DNA of 64,000 nucleotides from Strix aluco (Eukaryota > Chordata > Aves > Strigiformes > Strigidae): contig NC_133939.1 in the NCBI RefSeq assembly GCF_031877795.1, positions 7,917,698 to 7,981,697 on the forward strand, read 5' to 3'. The translations under genes and the position numbers were made by a program. Within the stretch, counting starts at the first letter, position 1, and the number at the start of each line of letters is the position of its first letter. Below are positions 14,396 through 25,220 of this stretch, piece by piece. The notes below the pieces were generated by a model that was given only the letters and a program-made list of their open reading frames with translations, was not told the origin of the DNA and did no database searches.

Positions 14396-15253
14396 TGGAT
14401 TTTTGGGGTCATCTTAATTTCAATTGCTTTTTTAGTTGGTTTCACTGTGCTGAAGCCAGAAGCTTCAGGAGAACACTTCTGCCACTGCACAGTGTGAGAG
14501 TATTCACGCATGTCCCAAGTGTGCTGGGACTCCTGTGCAACTGGTCTGCCCAGCACATGTGGTTTGCCTGCAATGTGAGGAAAGCCAGGTTAAGCAACTG
14601 AGGAGGTGGCAACTTATTGTCATAAAGCTATTAAAGCTTTAATCAAAGAGTTAAGGAATTAAAGATGTGACAAAATAGTTTTTTCATGTAAAAGCCATTC
14701 AAACCCACCTTTATAGGCCTCTCAGTAAAGGAGACTTTGAGGAAGATTCCTTTAAACAGTCCCATAAAAGCATTATCAATCGTTCCTGAATTTTTAATAT
14801 TAGCAGGCACAGAGCATAAACATTAAACACTTCATTAAGCAGCTGAATGCTTGTCTGTAATGCTTCCAGCAATGCACAGGTAAGTGTGCCCCTTCCCCAC
14901 TGAGACAGCCATACCTAGACATCGCATGAATAGCCACGGGGGCAAAGCTGCCAGCCAGCAACCTACAGACCTGCTGGCTTCTTGCCACCAAAGCCACCGA
15001 GGGCACTGGGAACCGAACCTGACGGAGAATCGGTAACGCTCGGACATACAACAGCTGCTGATGTTGGGAGCAGGTACAAGAATCTCTGAACTGGCCTGGG
15101 ACATGGCTGGGACAGGACAGAGCACGCTAGGACAAAAGCCTTCTTTTTTAATGCTGTTCCTCTTTTGAGGCTGCACATCTCTTTAGAGTGACAAATGGAG
15201 AAGAGTGACTATGACTCCCGGTGTTTACCCGGTAACTGCTTGTTCTTCTGCAG

Positions 15254-15324
15254 AATAGGAAAAAATGACTTGGATGAAGATGCTGACGCCGGCTTTGTTC
15301 CCCAGAAAGAAGCACCGCCGGAAG
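15254..15324 (+). other. Exon-like segment of unknown identity
   Basis: The acceptor TTGTTCTTCTGCAG ends at 15253 and the donor GGAAG|GTACGAG follows 15324, bounding 71 bases with local CpGs. Two of three frames are open. One reads acidic, the other (from an ATG at 15265) reads basic with Arg-Lys-Lys-His-Arg-Arg-Lys just before the donor. No protein family is recognised. It lies about 2 kb before the CpG island. Chance pairing of splice signals is possible. Confidence 0.25.
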
Positions 15325-17119
15325 GTACGAGTCATGAGCCTGAAAAAGCCAGCACAGCTCAGCACATCTCTCTGGAATTTGGATGCTCTCCCTCTCTACC
15401 CCTGTGGTCTCCTCTGCTGCCTGCCGGGGGGCATGGCAAGGCAAGTGGGTGAGGTTCATCCCGCAGAGGCTCCTGGGCTCCAGCAAAGATCACTTTTGGA
15501 TAGCTGCAGATTTTTTAAGAGTTTCCAAAGGTAGGGGAAGGTTTACCTCCACCATGGGTGGTCCCTCTTCAGGCACCGTCATGGTCTGAAACCTCAGTAC
15601 AAGAAGGGAGGGATGAACAGGAGGTGGGGGGGGGAGGGATGCTTACAGTGGTTTGGTGATTTCTGTACCATCCAGGCAGGTGAACTTGTTAAGTTATGCT
15701 CCTTACTGCAAGCAGCGCAGCACAAGGGGAATCTGAGATGGAGCCAAGGACCAGCAAGAAGGGGACTTATGCGGGAGGAGAGTGAGTGGAGAGAGAGGCA
15801 GAAAGTGAGCCCATGTGTTACCAACCTGGAGGTCAAGAGGCTTTTCTGCACTGACAGCAGGTACCTACCTCCACGCAGTCTAAGTGCAAAAGGACTAGGA
15901 AGGTGCTCAGTGAAGGATCTCAGCCCAGGCTAAGACCTTTCTGAGCCAACATCCACATAAAGATCCCACAATTAGTGGTAAATGTGGGCTGGCCAGCTGC
16001 CCATCCCACTTACATCCCTACTCAAAAGATCTGCGGGAACTCATCTGACTTCAGGTTCAGAGTATATGTAAGGTTTAACTAGCTTTTAAATGTTGGGAAG
16101 TGCCCTAAACCATTTTGCCTACGCAGGAAAGCGTCTGCCTGCTGCGAAACCCTAGCTCCAGTGCTTATGCTCTATGAACAGCACTCTCAGCCAAGCGTCC
16201 TGAAGGGCATGGGGTGTCATATAGAAACACGGCCAGGACCTGAGCCCCGTGCCCCAGCCTTGCCCAGGCAAGCAGGCTCTGCCTCCCTGATTTTCCTGGG
16301 CAGTGCATCAAACTGCTTGCAGGGAGCACCCTATCCAGCCCCCCTGCAGCCAGGGAGAAGCACCAGCAATCGGCTGCATCCCACATGAAATCTGTGTCTC
16401 CCCCTTCAGCTCTCCCCAGGCACCAGGCTCAGACTGGTACCAGCTGTAACAGGAGCACCTGGGGAGAGCCCAGTGCTGCAATGTCACCCTGCATTCTGCA
16501 ATAGTGCTGCGGGTTATTTCTTTCCTGGGGGGTTATTTGAAAATACTTTATGTGTCCTTGCAGATGTTTCATGTCCTCTGACGTCGGAGAGCCCTTGGGA
16601 AGGCCTCACTCTGGTGGGAGCGGAGAGTTCCACGTGCAGGGGAACATCATCTGCTGCCGAGGTGGGAGTAACGCACAGCGAAATGCTGAGTTTGGACACA
16701 GACTTGTAGAATATGACCCCAGACCAGAAGCCGACTGCTTTCAAGGTGGAAAAACATGGATACACCCCAGAAACGGTTTGCTTGCTGTTTCCAGTTGAGC
16801 AGTGGAAGCGCAGCAGGCAGGGTGGGTACAGTGCACTGTGTTCTGCAGCCCTGATTGCCCCCCCAATGGGGAATGGTGCCGATTTAAGCAGGACTCTTGT
16901 TTGGGCTTACACGGCCAGGGTCTCTCCTGTTCCAGAGTTCAAGCTTTTATGGTAACAATAATCATGTTAGCTTGCCTGGACCCTAATTAGTACACAACTT
17001 TGAAAAATGTATTTACACACACTGACCCCTGCTCATGCTTGTATTTTTGACAGCAAAATAGAAGTGAAATAGAAGAAGGTGAAAGTGATTAAAGCCTGAA
17101 CCTAGTTTAAGCCAGGAAG

Positions 17120-18480
17120 TAGCCGTGAGCCCCGTTTTTTGTGCAGCGGGCAGCCCTCGGACACGTGCCCTGTCCCGCCGGCACCCAGGGATGCTGGGGC
17201 TGGCTCGGATGGAGCCCTGGGCCGGGGGGGCTCTCCCGGAGGGGGGGGAGCAGTGAAATGAGTGCTGGGGGAGGCCGTCCGTGTCTTGCTAATAAACTAT
17301 GGGTGTATACGTGTTGTTATATTCAAAATAAGCCTGTAGTAATCGAGATAGATGGCAGCTTTGCTGGAGCCAAGTCTCTGCCTGCGTTTGTAAGAGCGGT
17401 ACGATCGCTTTTGGTGTGTTCCCAGCAAAAGCTCGCTGAAGGCACGCGGGCAGGGACGGGCGCTCTGTGCTCCCACCCCAGGGCTTCTGCAGGGGGATGC
17501 GGAAACTTTCTCCCAGGCAAGGACACCGAGGAAGACCCCCTCTCCCCCGGCGCGCTCCTCCCTCCGGCCGGTGTCCCCGGTCCCGCTGCAGCCCCGCTAA
17601 CGGCTTCCCGGCGCGGGGCCCCCGCCGTTCCCGCGGGGTGCGGAGGTAGGTGCGGCCAGGAGGCGCCGCGGGGGCGGGCTGCGGGTCTGCTGGTCACCGG
17701 CAGCCGCTTCTCTCCGCAGCTCTGCCGTGGCGGGAGGAGGAGGAGGAGGATGCTGTGGCGCCGCTGCCCTGCTCCCAATGACTGGTTCTTTCCAGGAAAG
17801 CAGCCGCCCGGAGCCTCTGACCGGTGCCAGCCCCCCCCGGTGCCGCTCGCTCTCTCCTCACCCGGGGCGGGGGCCGCTTGCCCCGTTCCCGCCGGGCTGG
17901 CGGCGGCGCCTCCCCCGGCCCCCGCCCCGCCGCCTCAGCGCAGCGCCGCGCCCGGGAGCGGCGCTTAAATGCCGCGGCGGCAACAAAGGCGGGTGGCGGC
18001 GGTGAGTGACTGAGCGGGCGGCGGGGCCGGGCCGGGGCGCAGGTGCCGTGGGGGGGCGGGCAGGGCCGCGCCGCCCCCCCGCCCAGCTCAGCCCCGGGGG
18101 TCTCGGCGGGGCCGGGCCGGGAGGGACCCACGGGGGGCGGGTGGGCTCGAGTGAGCGGCGCGGGGCGCTGCCTTGACCGACAAGCGCCAGCTCTGCTGCG
18201 GCGTAACTTTATTAATTCTTCTTATCATTATCATTATTTTTTTTTCCTATTCTTGCAATCCCATAAATAGCAACTTTTATGGCCGTGGCTGCGCGGGCTG
18301 CTCGCCCCCCGCCCCCCGCCTCGCCCGGCCATCCCGGCGGGGCCCCGGCCCCGGCGCTGCTCGGCGGGGCTTTGCCCCCAGAAAACCCAGCTGCCCCGCT
18401 CCCGGCCGCGGAGCCCGCCCGGGGCCGGCACCGAGGGAGGTCGGGCGGGGGACGAGGCAGATAACGGCAACGGAAAACGC
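17120..18480. promoter_or_regulatory. CpG island, probable main promoter region of ST6GAL1
   Basis: About 1.3 kb that is extremely rich in G, C and CpG compared with its surroundings. It includes several GC boxes (for example 17670-17678 and 17864-17873, and more near 18050 and 18135), long G runs and no extended AT sequence except an insert at about 18200-18290. A TATA-like CATAAATAG sits at 18262-18270. It lies about 32 kb upstream of the start codon in the right orientation to feed a downstream untranslated exon. CpG-island promoters are usual for broadly expressed glycosyltransferase genes. The transcription start itself cannot be read from sequence, and transcription in the opposite direction is also possible. 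Confidence 0.75.
17720..18001 (+). other. Candidate first or second noncoding exon inside the CpG island
   Basis: The segment ends in a near-perfect donor (GGCG|GTGAGT after 18001), the best in the CpG island. It is preceded by an acceptor-like CTTCTCTCCGCAG ending at 17719, so it could be either a first exon starting anywhere in the island or an exon after a very short intron. It holds a GGA-triplet run at about 17730-17750. The GC-rich open frames here are what such base composition gives by chance. Confidence 0.45.
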
Positions 18481-21400
18481 ACCCTGTGCCTCCAGCCCTT
18501 CGCCTCCTCGTAGTCGTGCTTATTCTCTCAATTTAGCTGACCCGTGCTGGCGTGGGGCAGTCCGTGCAGACCCACGAGTTGTAGCAAGGGATCTACGCTG
18601 TAAATCATTTTAGGAGTAGCTAGATTCGTTTTTAACAGCTTACAGGAGGTCAGACTACGGAGAGGAAAAATAATGTTTAACGTGTTTCCTGTGTTGCCAT
18701 GCGCTAGTGTTTTCTTTCGGGGCAAATCTCAGTTGCTGTATTTAGAGCCCGCTGTGACAAATCGGGGCAGTAGACGGGGACCCAGGAACGTAAAGGAATG
18801 GAAACTGCTGCTGTTTCCATAACCCCTTGCTGCAACTGGATCTAATCACTGACGGTGTCAAAACAAAAATATCTGAGTGGGAAAAGGTGCCATCACAGGG
18901 CAGCTGGATGTAGCAGGAGATTTTCTTGGCTGTGAGGGAGTGAGAAACCAGAGCTGCCTATTAATGTGTGAGGAAGGAATCTAACTCACAATGTGCGACT
19001 CCTTCCTCAGTGGCACGCTCACCCGGCTGCACTTGCCTGAAAGGCTGGTAGCTAACCTAAAGGGATTTTATAACTCTCTTTATACAAAGGACTGGAATAA
19101 TTTTCCTGAGCTGGGGTAACCTTAAATATCTGGGAGCACTGTGACGCACGCCTGTGCCATCCTCCTGCTCTTGCATGGGAGTCAGTGGAAGGAGACCCCA
19201 GCAGCGTGGGGCAGGCTTACCTGAAATGTGTTACCAGGCGGGGAAGGGGACAGTTTTCTGTCCTCAGCTTTTGCTGCAAAACCTGGTTATTGGCCTTAGT
19301 CATGCGTCTTGGGGAGTTGTCCTCATCTGCTAGGGTCCAGGCACACATCTCTTGCACTTCATAACTGTGCTCTTTTGGCTGGGTCACCGTGTCAGGGAAG
19401 GTTTAAGTGAAGCTTTGAGTAACTGTGGAGTTCGTATAGACATGAGTGATGCTGCACGTTCCCCAGGAGGAAGAATATTCCCAGGAAGAATCTTCCCCAG
19501 AAGGCCCCTGGGACAGAGGCCAAGAGCGTCTAATGAGGCAAACTTTTCCTGTTAGCTGCAGCTTTTGCAGCAACTCGGGGACTGGAGTTAGCAGGCATGG
19601 GGACCTCCGAGGCCAGGCAGCCTTTCTCCAAGTCTCCTCTGCTCTGGGCAGCCAACTTCCTTGCCTCAGCATAAGCTGCTGCTTTGGAGGTGATGCAGAT
19701 GCTGAGTCTAGACAAATCATCCGTTTTCTTCTGGTTTAGCTAATAATTGGTTTGCTGCTGCTGCTGGAGGTGATGGTGCTGCAGAGACGAGCAGCTCCAC
19801 AGTGCCAAGGTGTGTATGCTCAGGGAGCTCCGGCACAGCCGCCGCGGGTGCTGGGGATGGGGCAGCCTCATGGGGCTGCAGCTTGGCTCCAGATAAATCT
19901 ATACATTGGCTTGCTTTGCTTCATCTTATCGTTGCTCCCCTTAGGTAGGCAAAGTACTGCAGAAGGAGCTTTATTTTGGTCTGCATTCATTCACAGTATA
20001 TCATGGGATCCTCTGCCTAAATGTGTGCCTCCGGCAAAAGTGGTGGCTGGCCTGAAAATGGGGATGGACACTCTGTGCAGCAAGCTCCCACATTATCAGT
20101 GGTGCTGCTGTGCTCAGCTGGGCATGTATGCATCTCTTGCTGACAGCAAATGAGAGGTTAAATTTCAGAAACAGGAGGAAAACATGATTATCTCTGCCTA
20201 ATTCCTGAGCAAACAAATATTTGTTGATGAGGTTTTGATAAGCAGGCGGCTTGCTCTGATGACTACTGTTTGTTTGCAAATACTCTGTAACTTGGTTAAA
20301 ACCAAACCGTGGAAATGGAGGTACAGCGTCGTTCACTGATACTTCGTTTTCTAGGGACAAAATAGACAAGTACTTAAATCTTGATTTGAAGCAATTGCTG
20401 GCAGAATCCTCACTTGCAGGAGCTGAAAGTGCATGGGAGGAATTAGAGGTGCCGGTATGAGATGGCCAGGGGTGGTCTAATGAATGGTGAGGCAGATGCA
20501 GCCAGTAATCTTTCATATCTTTAACTCTGTCCTTGAGACTGTGGTACAAGAGAAACTCGGCTGCAGAAGCAGATTACTGTATATTCAGAAGCTTATTTCC
20601 CTGCCTACCTCTGTCAGAGGATAGATGTCCCGCAGAAGGGCAGCCCTTTGCCAAACGTAGTGCATGCATGATGCTGCCCACACAGGCATCTTAACCACAG
20701 ACACTTGGGAAGCACACGTCTCTCCCTGATTCTGTGTTGCTCCAGGCTGGAGGAGGCAGAGGATGATAACGAGTGCTGGCCAAAATCCACATCAGCTTGT
20801 CCTGCCCTTTGCTGTCAGGCTGGCTGGCATAGAGGAGATGTTTGAACTCAAGTTCTTCCACCTCCTGTGCTTCTCCTGACCTGCTTGGTCTGCTGGATTG
20901 TCAGCTTTTGAAAGGACAGAAATGATGCAGTGGAGTCATGGTCCTCCTCCCTTTCCACAGGAGAGGCTCAGCGGTGCACACAGCCCTCAGTGAAAATGTC
21001 ATTTTTCCATTCTCAACATTCATAAAGATCTCGATAAAAGGTCTGACAGAATCGTTTTGATGATCTTTTACAAAATGCATGAACCTGTTCCATAGCCCTC
21101 AGATTTTGCTAGAGTGATGTAAATCACAATTCTGCACAGGATTAGCAATCAAAGAGCATTATGAATCAATCTGATACTTTGTCTTAGCCATAGCCCTTCT
21201 TAGACTGCTGACCTACATATTATAGCTTTCACTATAACTGCTTCACTGAGGATGGGCTTGGTTTCTGAGTGTAAGGTGGCCGGACTGCTGGAGATCTTTG
21301 TGTTTGGAGAACGTTTTCATTGAGTTTACGTGGAGATTGACTAAAATTCCTAGTGACTTCGGAGGCGCTGAAGGCTGTGCTGCTTGACTGGTAACTTGTC

Positions 21401-23518
21401 TGTGAAGTGTGAAATATAAGTGGTTACTTTGAATGTTCTTTTAATGATAATTGTCCTGATTAAAAAACTAGAAGATGAAATGAGATGCTTTCAGTATAAA
21501 GTGCTCTTAGATGTTTAGCCGTCAGGAATCACTGTTATCAGATGCTCTAATCACTTGTGTGGTTAAAAACCTTGAAAAAACATATATATTTGAGCCACTT
21601 GCTTGTAGGTAAAAATCAAGCTTTGCTGCATTTCTGAAACGCGCACTGCAGTTCAGCCTTTAGTGAGATGTGAACCGAAAGCTTCCCCCACCCTCCCTGA
21701 GGTTCACCGATGGTACCAATGTGAATGCACACCTGCTTGTTCCTCTTGCAGGTGAGTTTTCCTTCTGATTCCTGGAGTAACAAGGTGAACGATGATAAAA
21801 AGGAGGGTCCAGAATTAGGTCTGCGAAGCTGTGACTTAACTGTTTTAAGGCAGCACTTAAGCCCATTCCTACCTGTTGTCACGATTTCAGCTCTGCAAGA
21901 TAGATCCCTTAGTTTGAAGGATGCTGGAAAGCAGCAAGAAGTGCATGTACTTAGTGTGCATGTGCCTCTCAACATGTATCAGCAGACTGCATGTGTGCTT
22001 CTGGGTGTATTCGCTGGTGCTGGGGTTGGTACAGGTCCTTTCAAGTGGAGTGTCTGTATGGCTGCATGTTCACTTGCAGATCTTGAGTATGAAATCTAAT
22101 TTGCTCCTATGAGCTACAAGGAATTCATGTGTGAAACTAGTAAGAGGGCTGCGTGACTGAGCATCTCTGTGCAACGTAGGAGGTCTGTCCTCTAGTTTTT
22201 TGTCTCAGCAGGTCCTGAGCCGTGCCTTTGCTTAGCTCAGGTTGGCTGGTCCCTCAGCAGTGTTTGGAAGCTGCCTGCTGAGTTTCTGCCTTGGGTGCTT
22301 GGCTTGGGGTGTCTCTGAACGTACAGCTCTGCCAGCAAGTTGTCAGATGATCTTAAATACTTGCTCATGATCTGTTGCTCACAAGTTACCACAACCTCTG
22401 TTCTCAAACAAAGGTTGCACAGAAGGCTGCAGCACAGCATCTTGCTTATTCTTCTCCTAATAGCTCAAAAAAGGTGAGTTCTTTATTTAAGATAGAAATG
22501 TTGCACAGAATATCCCCCCTTTTACCAACAGGATGCTGAAGGGCAGGAAGGCTTCTGCTTTTTTACATTTACTCCTGTGCCCCAGATGCCTTTGCCTGGG
22601 AACGGTCTGTCTGTACTGGTAGAAGAAGAGAGCTCTGCCAGACTGTGCTAACATTTCTGTGTGCTCCTGATGTGTGTTTCCTTCAGCAACTGGCAGCTAC
22701 GGAGAATAAACTGAGCAAAGCTGCTTGCTGGTACATACCTCTGTGCTGCCAGAGGAAGCGGAAAACCTAAATGCGTCCAGCACAGGATGGCAGTCTGTCT
22801 GTACGTTGCATACCGATCTTGGTTCAGCAGCTCCTGTGATACTGGCAGGCATGTTTGTCATGGAGCCTGGGCTTGTGCCTGGGATTCCTGGGGCTGAGAG
22901 AAACTGGAAGCAAGCTAGTGCTCCCCTCATAAATACTGCATCTACTCCTGCTTATGAGGGATGAAGCAGTTTGCATTTTCAACTGTAAAATTTCGCAGAA
23001 AAATAGAAGTTGTTGACAGCAGAGATTATTTTTTTTTTTAATATGCATTCTGGCTTGCTTTCTATCTTTGTAATTCAGCATTTGCTGATTAGAAAATCAA
23101 AGAGGTTCAAATCAGCCTGACTGCCTTCACTGGATTTTCTGCAAATACCCTGTGTGTGCCAGCAGAGTCCCTAGTCTGTGGGGAGAGTGTGTTGACACTC
23201 AATGGGATGAAAGTAGAAATTGCCGAAGCAATCTTGCAACAATGATAGCTACTTTCTAAAATGGATCTCCCGGGGACTAAAAGATCTGCGGTCATGGCTT
23301 CCCCCTGCAGATGACTAATCTCAAGGAGCTGCTTTTTATCTTGAAATAACATTCAACTCACAATACCAAAGTAATGAGTTTCTGTTTTTTCAACATTTGT
23401 TTGTAAGACAGAATCCTCAGGAAGCGCTCTGAGTGGAGGGGTAGTGTAGAGCTCCCTGTGCCTTCTGAACAGAGCGGCTCAGGCACAGAGCATCTTGAAA
23501 GCCATTTGTTCATATTTT

Positions 23519-23540
23519 AAACAAATAAATAAATAAAAAT
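23519..23540. repeat. AAAT tetranucleotide microsatellite
   Basis: About four copies of an AAAT unit. Short. Confidence 0.8.
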
Positions 23541-24501
23541 CTTCTCTGATGGCTCAGAGGAGATACCTTCATGCTATGAGTTGCACTGCCTAGCAAGACT
23601 GAAAATTTGAGCATGATCCGTTATTAGCTAAATTGGGATGTTATGTGTATTTATTTGGTTGGTTTTTGGTTCCTTTTTCTCCTTCCCCCAGGGTATAGTT
23701 CTGCATAACTTAAAGATTTTACTTTGGCCCAGAGATGGATAATCACTGTGTTATTGCTTGATTGTCTCTATGACCCGACTGTAATCCTGCCATCCTTCGT
23801 GCTTGCAAGGGGTCTTCAGGAAATTAGAGATTTGGATTTACAAGATTGTAATTGTTGGGACCAAACTATGGGGTTTTTCTTTTGTGTTGTTTGCTCTTAT
23901 TTCTCGAGCAGAAATTCAGTGTAAAGAATTGTTGGGGAGTTGGGCACTTTGTAAGTGAGGTCCATTAGCAGAAATGGAGCAGGGGTGGAAAGTTGTGTTC
24001 TGGCTCCTCTGTACTGATTTTTCACAGGCGACTCTGACTGAAATCCTGTATATGTTTTATGAGAGTCTAGAAGGTGCTGGATGGATTTTGCTCTCATCCA
24101 GATACTTGTGTCTGTGAATTTGAAGTTCATTTCCTATTAACAGTTACTCTTGCAATCTTGAAATTCACTTTTCCCAAATGCTTATGTCCATGAAGGAGTG
24201 GAGCTTTCCTGGGAAGATCATAAAAGAGCGACCAGTTGTGCCTTTACAAATTCCTTCCAGAGCTTGATAGCATGTATTTTACGGAGTCTGTAACTCTGCT
24301 TAGGAAGCTGCCTTGCACCTGTCTGAATGAAACACATCGTGGAGGGGAATCTCCTCTCCAGTAAGTGACATGCTATGAGTTACCTTCAACAAATGCTGCA
24401 GGGGCAGATTTTAGTGGAACAGAGAGGGGATTCAGGCTGAAGGAATCGGGATCAGAGAGGCAGGAAATTATCCCAAGGATGTGTTTTAGTGTTGGAGGCA
24501 G

Positions 24502-24511
24502 GGGGATTCCC
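24502..24511. promoter_or_regulatory. Consensus kappaB-like site
   Basis: GGGGATTCCC fits the NF-kappaB consensus GGGRNWYYCC at all ten positions. Whether it is bound is unknown. Confidence 0.35.
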
Positions 24512-25180
24512 GAAGGCAAAAATAGCATCGATAGAAATAAATGTTGCTTGTGCCAGTAACATGAAAGGGTATTTTGAGAGATGTGAGAGTGCCCAGCTGG
24601 AAAAGAAGGAAGAACAATGCTGGAAGGACACTTTAATTTAGAACGACTTGTGTGATGAGTTAGTCAGGCTTTCTGCTCATGATACAAAGTGGGGACTGAG
24701 GGATCATTGCATTTTCAGGCTCTTCAAATTTAATTTAACGTGTGTTTAAGGAACAGCTGTCTTGAATCTGGCAAAATGAGCAGCTCACCTATGGACTGAG
24801 GAGTCTGAAAAGGTGATGGAGACTTGGCATTGAGCAGTGGCCTGTGTGTTGTGTGCATGGACTGTTGCTGTGCTGACTATGCCGAGCTGGCGGCAAGGCT
24901 GCCTGCTTTTAACAAAGGGATCTGAAACCTGCAGAGGGATGGGAGAGCTGCATGGAAGGAATCTCATTTTCTTTAGATTTCTCTGCTAGTTTCCAGAGCA
25001 GTCACTACTTGCTGTCTTCTATTTTATTCTTTTATAATGTAGCGTGGGTGTGGACTAGCACTATTTTAGGTCCCATGGATGCGGCTCAGAAATTTCAAAT
25101 GTGGTTAGAAGTCCATTTTCAAAAATCAAGGGGAACTCCTTCAAGTCTGCACCTGAGGTAAAAATCAAGTTAATTTTCAA

Positions 25181-25220
25181 GTGTGGCATAGCTCCCTTCT
25201 GTGTGGCCTAGCTCCCTTCT
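25181..25220. repeat. Direct tandem duplication, 20-base unit
   Basis: Two adjacent 20-base copies beginning GTGTGGC and ending GCTCCCTTCT, differing at one base (A or C at the eighth position). Confidence 0.9.

Larger units (their letters stand above)
1..17119. other. Upstream region, no recognised gene
   Basis: About 17 kb of ordinary single-copy-looking vertebrate DNA. In-frame segments are short and none resembles a known protein. In mammals the neighbour on this side is ADIPOQ; I looked for its collagen-like Gly-X-Y repeat and C1q segment and did not find them. The stretch contains an old CR1 piece (14.03-14.4 kb), a T homopolymer (12112-12133), a T-rich block near 1370-1680, and two exon-like segments listed separately. 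Confidence 0.7.

Noticed and set aside
16563..16660. Exon-like segment with acceptor TGTCCTTGCAG and a CRE-like TGACGTCG
   Set aside because: The donor (GAG|GTGGGA) is poor and no frame or context supports an exon. Kept only as a note.
1..17119. Possible ADIPOQ or other upstream neighbour
   Set aside because: No Gly-X-Y collagen repeat or C1q-like segment was seen in any frame, so the neighbouring gene must lie outside the window.
17141..17968. 275-codon open frame across the CpG island
   Set aside because: High GC content removes stop codons in all frames here, and overlapping long frames exist on both strands. The sequence is low-complexity Pro/Ala/Gly/Arg and matches no family.
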